A stretch of 64,000 bases of DNA from Mucilaginibacter ginsenosidivorax. Its GTDB lineage: Bacteria; Bacteroidota; Bacteroidia; Sphingobacteriales; Sphingobacteriaceae. A program made the position numbers and the translations under genes. Shown one piece after another: positions 60,868 to 64,000 of this stretch (position 1 is the stretch's first letter; each line of letters begins with the position of its first letter). The stretch is taken from assembly GCF_007971525.1 (NCBI RefSeq), contig NZ_CP042437.1, positions 2,666,001-2,730,000 on the forward strand, given 5' to 3'. The notes under the pieces are model-generated. The model did no database searches. It was not told the origin of the DNA and worked only from the letters and a program-made list of their open reading frames with translations.

Positions 60868-61461
60868 TTACAAAAATTTCTCTTGTCTAAAAACAAGCAT
60901 CAGTTCCAGTTCTTCATTCCAAAAGCCACTTTCTGTTACTGCCCCGCTATCTACGGAAAACATTTTACTTTTAAGCCGTTCAAACTGTTCGTCTGTAAAA
61001 TTATAACACTGAAAATTGTCGTTGGGGTCTTTACCTTGTAATACCTCTGTTTCAAAATCCCGGTAAAGAATTAAAAACTCGGCTAATGTTTCTATAGAAC
61101 TGTTAAAGTACATTGAGCTGAATAAATCTTCGTGATCAAGCTGAACAATTTTGTCATTATCGGTTGTATCAATAGCAATAGCATCTCCATCACGGCAAGA
61201 GCCAATTACAATATATTTAGCAAACTGTAGTTCATCTTCTTCAAAATCATATTGCTCGGTTAGTTTACTTATGCCATAATAAGTATCGTCGGTATCGTTG
61301 GCAAAAGACAAATGTGGTTCGCAATAACCTGGCAGACCGGCTACGTGAAGAAAGTCAAAGGTTGGCTTCTGTAAATCAAACCTGTCAAGACGTGATTTGC
61401 TCACAGGCGAAAGCGGTTCGTCTGTGTTTGTCCAGCTATTTTTAAATGCCTGTGGGGTCAT
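60868..61461 (-). CDS. SUKH/SMI1-KNR4-like protein
   Basis: The 197-residue protein has no signal peptide and the pattern of the SUKH superfamily: DFLHVAGLPGYCEPHLSF near the N-terminus, FAKYIVIGSCRDGDAIAIDTTDNDKIVQLDHED and SSIETLAEFLILYRDFE. SUKH proteins are immunity proteins against contact-dependent toxins or housekeeping scaffolds. No toxin gene lies next to it, so an immunity role would be orphan. The match is by eye and moderate. Confidence 0.6.
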   Translation of the reverse strand: MTPQAFKNSWTNTDEPLSPVSKSRLDRFDLQKPTFDFLHVAGLPGYCEPHLSFANDTDDTYYGISKLTEQYDFEEDELQFAKYIVIGSCRDGDAIAIDTTDNDKIVQLDHEDLFSSMYFNSSIETLAEFLILYRDFETEVLQGKDPNDNFQCYNFTDEQFERLKSKMFSVDSGAVTESGFWNEELELMLVFRQEKFL

Positions 61462-61546
61462 GTTGTTATTATCAGGTAGCTGGTAATTATACGCAATATT
61501 TCATAAATGCAAGGGGGGCAAAACTGAATGGGTATCAATCACCTTA

Positions 61547-62593
61547 TCACTTCCTGTAAACAACAAACGGCAACGGCCGACTGGTTTTAGTTTTTGCCCA
61601 TGTTGCAATTATCGAATCGGCGGTTACCCTGCCAATGATATGCGGCTTGGTTTTAAGGCCATCGCTTTCTTCCTCTACATTTATTTGCCCGTTTACAAAA
61701 TCGCCCCGTACGGTAATGCCCCGGCCATATTTCTGGTAGCAATAAATACCTTCACAGGTCTTTTCCTCGGGCCATAGCACAAATAATATGGCAGATTTAT
61801 CGATTTTCCCTGTAAAAAGCTGGTGCAGCGATTTTGATTTGTATTGGGCTACCGGGCCGCTTTTTAACCCAAACACGCATTTTCCGTAATCACTCAGATA
61901 TTTACTAAATGTGGGGAGGTTAAATTGAATCTCCATATCCCACCCTTTTTGTCGTTTCGACAGTCGGTTTTCGCCATCTAAAATGATGGAGTGGCCTTTG
62001 ATATAAAAATCGTCGGCAATATCGTTGTTCAAATCGTCGATGACTTCTTGCCATACACTGTCCTGCTCGCCGGCGTCATGAATTTGTTTTTTAAACGCGC
62101 TTACACTTTTCTTAATAGCCTGCCTTTTAAACTGTTTAAATCCGGCTGGGGTAAACAGGTCTGGCAGTTGCACCAGGTCGCCATTGCCGGGATTAAAGTT
62201 ATAATAACGAAGCCAGGAGGCAGTTGTCATTCCGCTGCTTGCTTCATTAAAACCAAGGCTCAGTACCTTGCTGTTATTGGTATATATGGTATAGGTCAAA
62301 TCTGTTTTGCCGCCGTAAATAGTGCCGTTGTTATAGTTAACGCGCTCAAATATGGTTTTGGTTTGATACCCTTTCAGCATCTCCAATTCGGATAGCTGTA
62401 GTAGCTGATTTATTTTTGTAGTAGGTAACGCCCGTGTCGAATCGCTGTAAAACACTGGGAAATGAAGTTCGCGCGCAAACGCTTCATATTTAAGGGATTT
62501 AACAGTAAAATAATAATTTTGAGCATTGGCACTTTCAGGCGCAATTGTACAGAGCAACAGGATGATGAGCAAAAGCCCGGATAAAGGTTTCAT
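61547..62593 (-). CDS. Secreted hypothetical protein, DUF3298/RsiV-like C-terminal pattern
   Basis: The 348-residue protein has a signal peptide (LLLIILLLCTIAPESANAQ). The middle (TYTIYTNNSKVLSLGFNEASSGMTTASWLRYYNFNPGNGDLVQLPDLF) resembles the DUF3298/RsiV fold, where a YN(F/L)D phrase precedes a bound-peptide groove. The C-terminal part contains two cysteines (CEGIYCYQ) that could pair. I do not recognise the family with certainty and assign no function. Neighbours give no clear clue. Confidence 0.65.
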   Translation of the reverse strand: MKPLSGLLLIILLLCTIAPESANAQNYYFTVKSLKYEAFARELHFPVFYSDSTRALPTTKINQLLQLSELEMLKGYQTKTIFERVNYNNGTIYGGKTDLTYTIYTNNSKVLSLGFNEASSGMTTASWLRYYNFNPGNGDLVQLPDLFTPAGFKQFKRQAIKKSVSAFKKQIHDAGEQDSVWQEVIDDLNNDIADDFYIKGHSIILDGENRLSKRQKGWDMEIQFNLPTFSKYLSDYGKCVFGLKSGPVAQYKSKSLHQLFTGKIDKSAILFVLWPEEKTCEGIYCYQKYGRGITVRGDFVNGQINVEEESDGLKTKPHIIGRVTADSIIATWAKTKTSRPLPFVVYRK

Positions 62594-62729
62594 GTTGGCT
62601 ATTCCCGGTAAAAGGCCGTGAAATATGATTTAAATATAAGCAAATTTAAACCGCGCAAATCGGGACCGAATAAAATTTTCATGCAATAACATTCTTCAAT
62701 TTTGCCGGGCACCATATAACAGATTGCTA

Positions 62730-62737
62730 TATATTTG
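62730..62737 (+). promoter_or_regulatory. -7 box of 4HBT thioesterase gene
   Basis: TATATTTG is an exact TAnnTTTG; the expected RNA start near 62743 gives a leader of about 21 nt. A TTG at 62702 is 25 bp upstream, longer than usual. Confidence 0.45.
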
Positions 62738-62763
62738 CGGACTACCTGTTAAAATCAACTACC

Positions 62764-63180
62764 ATGGAATACTCAAAAACTTACGTTGCCAAAGACGAAC
62801 ACATAGATGTGCAGCAAATTATGGATGGCCTGTACTACCCTTTTTATATGGAATACTGCCGCCATGATTATATCAGAGAAGTGCTGGGTTTTGATTTTGA
62901 AACCGAGGCTAACAACGGCGTTTATATGGTGTTATCCAACTACAGCATCAGTTTTTTACGGTCGTTAAAAAAGGGCGATGAATTTACCGTTACCTGTACT
63001 TTATATACCGATAAGGCAGGCCTGCCCAAACTGCACTTTAAACAATCCATCATTTTTAATAACAAGGTAATGACCAAAGCCGTATTCACCGGCACCTGCG
63101 TACCCGCCACCGGCGGCCGCCCCTACCTGCCCGCATCGGTATTGGAAAAAATTAAAGATGCCCCGGTATTGGAGGATTAG
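62764..63180 (+). CDS. 4HBT-family acyl-CoA thioesterase
   Basis: The 138-residue hotdog-fold protein has DGLYYPFYMEYCRHDYIREVLGFD, the central helix region of YbgC-like 4-hydroxybenzoyl-CoA thioesterases, with Tyr/Asp near the active site, and VTCTLYTDKAGLPKLHFKQSIIFN strands. It hydrolyses acyl-CoA; the chain specificity is unknown. It stands alone, with a degenerate repeat downstream. Confidence 0.85.
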   Translation: MEYSKTYVAKDEHIDVQQIMDGLYYPFYMEYCRHDYIREVLGFDFETEANNGVYMVLSNYSISFLRSLKKGDEFTVTCTLYTDKAGLPKLHFKQSIIFNNKVMTKAVFTGTCVPATGGRPYLPASVLEKIKDAPVLED

Positions 63181-63218
63181 GCAGATTGGGGATTAGTTAA
63201 GGAATTAAAATCGGATTT

Positions 63219-63300
63219 AATATTGAACACCGAATATCCGATATCGAATAATGAATAAAAAACTTCGGTGTTGGATATTCGAAATTCAGTGTTCGATATT
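63219..63300. repeat. Intergenic inverted repeat (GAACACCGAATATCC family)
   Basis: AATATTGAACACCGAATATCC pairs with GGATATTCGAAATTCAGTGTT and CGATATT further on. It lies between convergent genes. Confidence 0.7.
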
Positions 63301-63362
63301 ATTTGCCCTTCTGTTATTCTTAACTCAATTACATCGGTGGTAATTTTATCGGTCATTTTTTT

Positions 63363-63400
63363 AAAGTCCTCCCTACCGGGGAGTATTTAGGTGGGGCTCC
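63363..63400. repeat. Repeat module overlapping a coding 3' end
   Basis: Minus strand AGCCCCACCTAAATACTCC...GGAGGACTTT resembles the left arm of the element at 33997-34031 (AGCCTCACCTAAATCCTCT...). It contains the stop codon of the AI-2E family gene. Confidence 0.6.
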
Positions 63401-64000
63401 CCGATGGCTCTACATCCTCAATAATTGCCTTCTTGTTTTTTACACTGTTGCCTTTAGCCAGTTTGTTTTGTTCCTTTTCCTCGTCGCCCAGGATAATGCC
63501 CCAGGGTTGCAGGCTTTCTACCCGGTCGAAAATAATTTTCAGCACCGCTATGCTGGGGATAGACAGGAACATGCCTGGTATACCCCATATCATTTCGCCC
63601 ACTACCACGCCAAGCACGGTAATCAAAGCGTTGATCCTTACTTTCGAGCCAACAACTATCGGCAGCAGTACATTGCTGTCAATTAAATGGGTAACCACCA
63701 GCGTAACCATCACCCAGATAACTTTGCTGCTATCCGGCGAGGTGCCCAGCGTAACCACGGCGCTTACCACCAGGGCGCTAAAAATACCTACGTAGGGGAT
63801 AATATTGAACACCCCTGTAATTAAGCCCAGCAAAATGGCATACTGCACCCCCATAAAACTAAATGCCACGCTTACGCCTGTTGCTATAATACCCATTTCA
63901 ATAAGCAAACCAATAATGTACTTGCGGATAATGCGCTGCACCTGCTCAATCACCTCATGCACTGTGGTTTTATTTTCGGGCAAAAAAACAGATACCAGGA
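63387..64000 (-). CDS. AI-2E/PerM-family transporter, N-terminus beyond window
   Basis: The frame is open to the last base with no start, so only the C-terminal 204 residues are seen. Membrane helices are visible with GVFNIIPYVGIF, VTHLIDSNVLLPIVVG and WGIPGMFLSIPSIAVLKIIFD, the conserved end of AI-2E exporter/PerM-type proteins. A charged tail (EEKEQNKLAKGN...) follows. The last residues GSPT and the stop codon lie inside a repeat module, which may have altered the natural end. Transport substrate unknown. Confidence 0.88.
   Translation of the reverse strand, partial: LVSVFLPENKTTVHEVIEQVQRIIRKYIIGLLIEMGIIATGVSVAFSFMGVQYAILLGLITGVFNIIPYVGIFSALVVSAVVTLGTSPDSSKVIWVMVTLVVTHLIDSNVLLPIVVGSKVRINALITVLGVVVGEMIWGIPGMFLSIPSIAVLKIIFDRVESLQPWGIILGDEEKEQNKLAKGNSVKNKKAIIEDVEPSGSPT

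Noticed and set aside
60463-61041. Plus-strand open frame of 192 codons opposite the YeiH and SUKH-like genes, considered as a LysR remnant
   Set aside because: No LysR helix-turn-helix or effector-domain text; it is antisense to two genes with better support.
1-64000. CRISPR arrays, rRNA, tRNA, transposase or integrase genes
   Set aside because: No regularly spaced direct repeats, no conserved rRNA or tRNA segments and no DDE or tyrosine-recombinase motifs were seen by reading; short inverted repeats are the only mobile-like sequences.

Overview
The window looks like a chromosome segment of a Bacteroidota bacterium, most likely Sphingobacteriaceae (Mucilaginibacter/Pedobacter-like; inferred from gene families and not tested by similarity search). 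Supporting signs are a SusC/SusD pair with ECF sigma factor and FecR-type anti-sigma factor, a full MoxR/Bat operon, an exosortase N locus, and several TAnnTTTG (-7) promoter boxes with no strong Shine-Dalgarno sequences. I saw no tRNA, rRNA, CRISPR array or transposase.

Layout. 1-7.5 kb: SusD (cut by the window edge), SusC, FecR anti-sigma factor, an AAA_14/DUF4143 ATPase sitting between the anti-sigma and sigma genes, and the ECF sigma factor. 7.7-12.3 kb: a tight six-gene operon (YceI, tautomerase, SDR, NTF2-like, nitronate monooxygenase, SDR) with two TGTGA-N6-TCAC(A/T) sites in front, directly downstream of a Crp-family regulator. 12.5-26.6 kb: a glucuronoxylan and glucuronate locus (GH35-like, esterase, GH43, GH67 alpha-glucuronidase, mannonate dehydratase, LacI regulator, SDR, polysaccharide deacetylase, CE15-like glucuronoyl esterase, SASA acetylesterase). 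Three of its transcription units carry the palindrome TGCAATCGATTGC(A/C), which defines a candidate LacI regulon. 26.7-35.3 kb: MoxR, DUF58, BatA-E operon on the minus strand, interrupted by a nested inverted-repeat element. 35.6-41 kb: a DUF892 stress protein, then a plus-strand cluster of alpha/beta hydrolase, two acyltransferases, GT2 and a carotenoid-synthesis (CruF-like) membrane protein, suggesting glycosylated and acylated carotenoids; then GtrA. 41.3-48.6 kb: housekeeping genes (folP, DUF1599, DoxX, orphan DppB-type permease, aroK, DinB-like, SPFH, DUF922). 48.7-56.1 kb: a PIG-L deacetylase and a four-gene exosortase N operon (membrane protein, HTH regulator, VIT-domain target with a PEP-CTERM-like tail, XrtN with an EpsI-like extension). 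56.2-64 kb: GNAT, S41 peptidase, YeiH-type transporter, a SUKH-like protein, a hypothetical secreted protein, a 4HBT thioesterase and a partial AI-2E family transporter.

The intergenic regions are rich in short dispersed inverted repeats of at least four families, two of which occur as matched copies. The most unusual non-coding signal is at 59.31-59.51 kb: a -24/-12-like sequence with an upstream palindrome, followed by a two-hairpin segment ending in a GC-rich terminator, which reads like a small RNA gene of about 85 nt. The most distinctive protein system is the exosortase N operon with its dedicated substrate. All functions are inferred from sequence reading; no database search was run.
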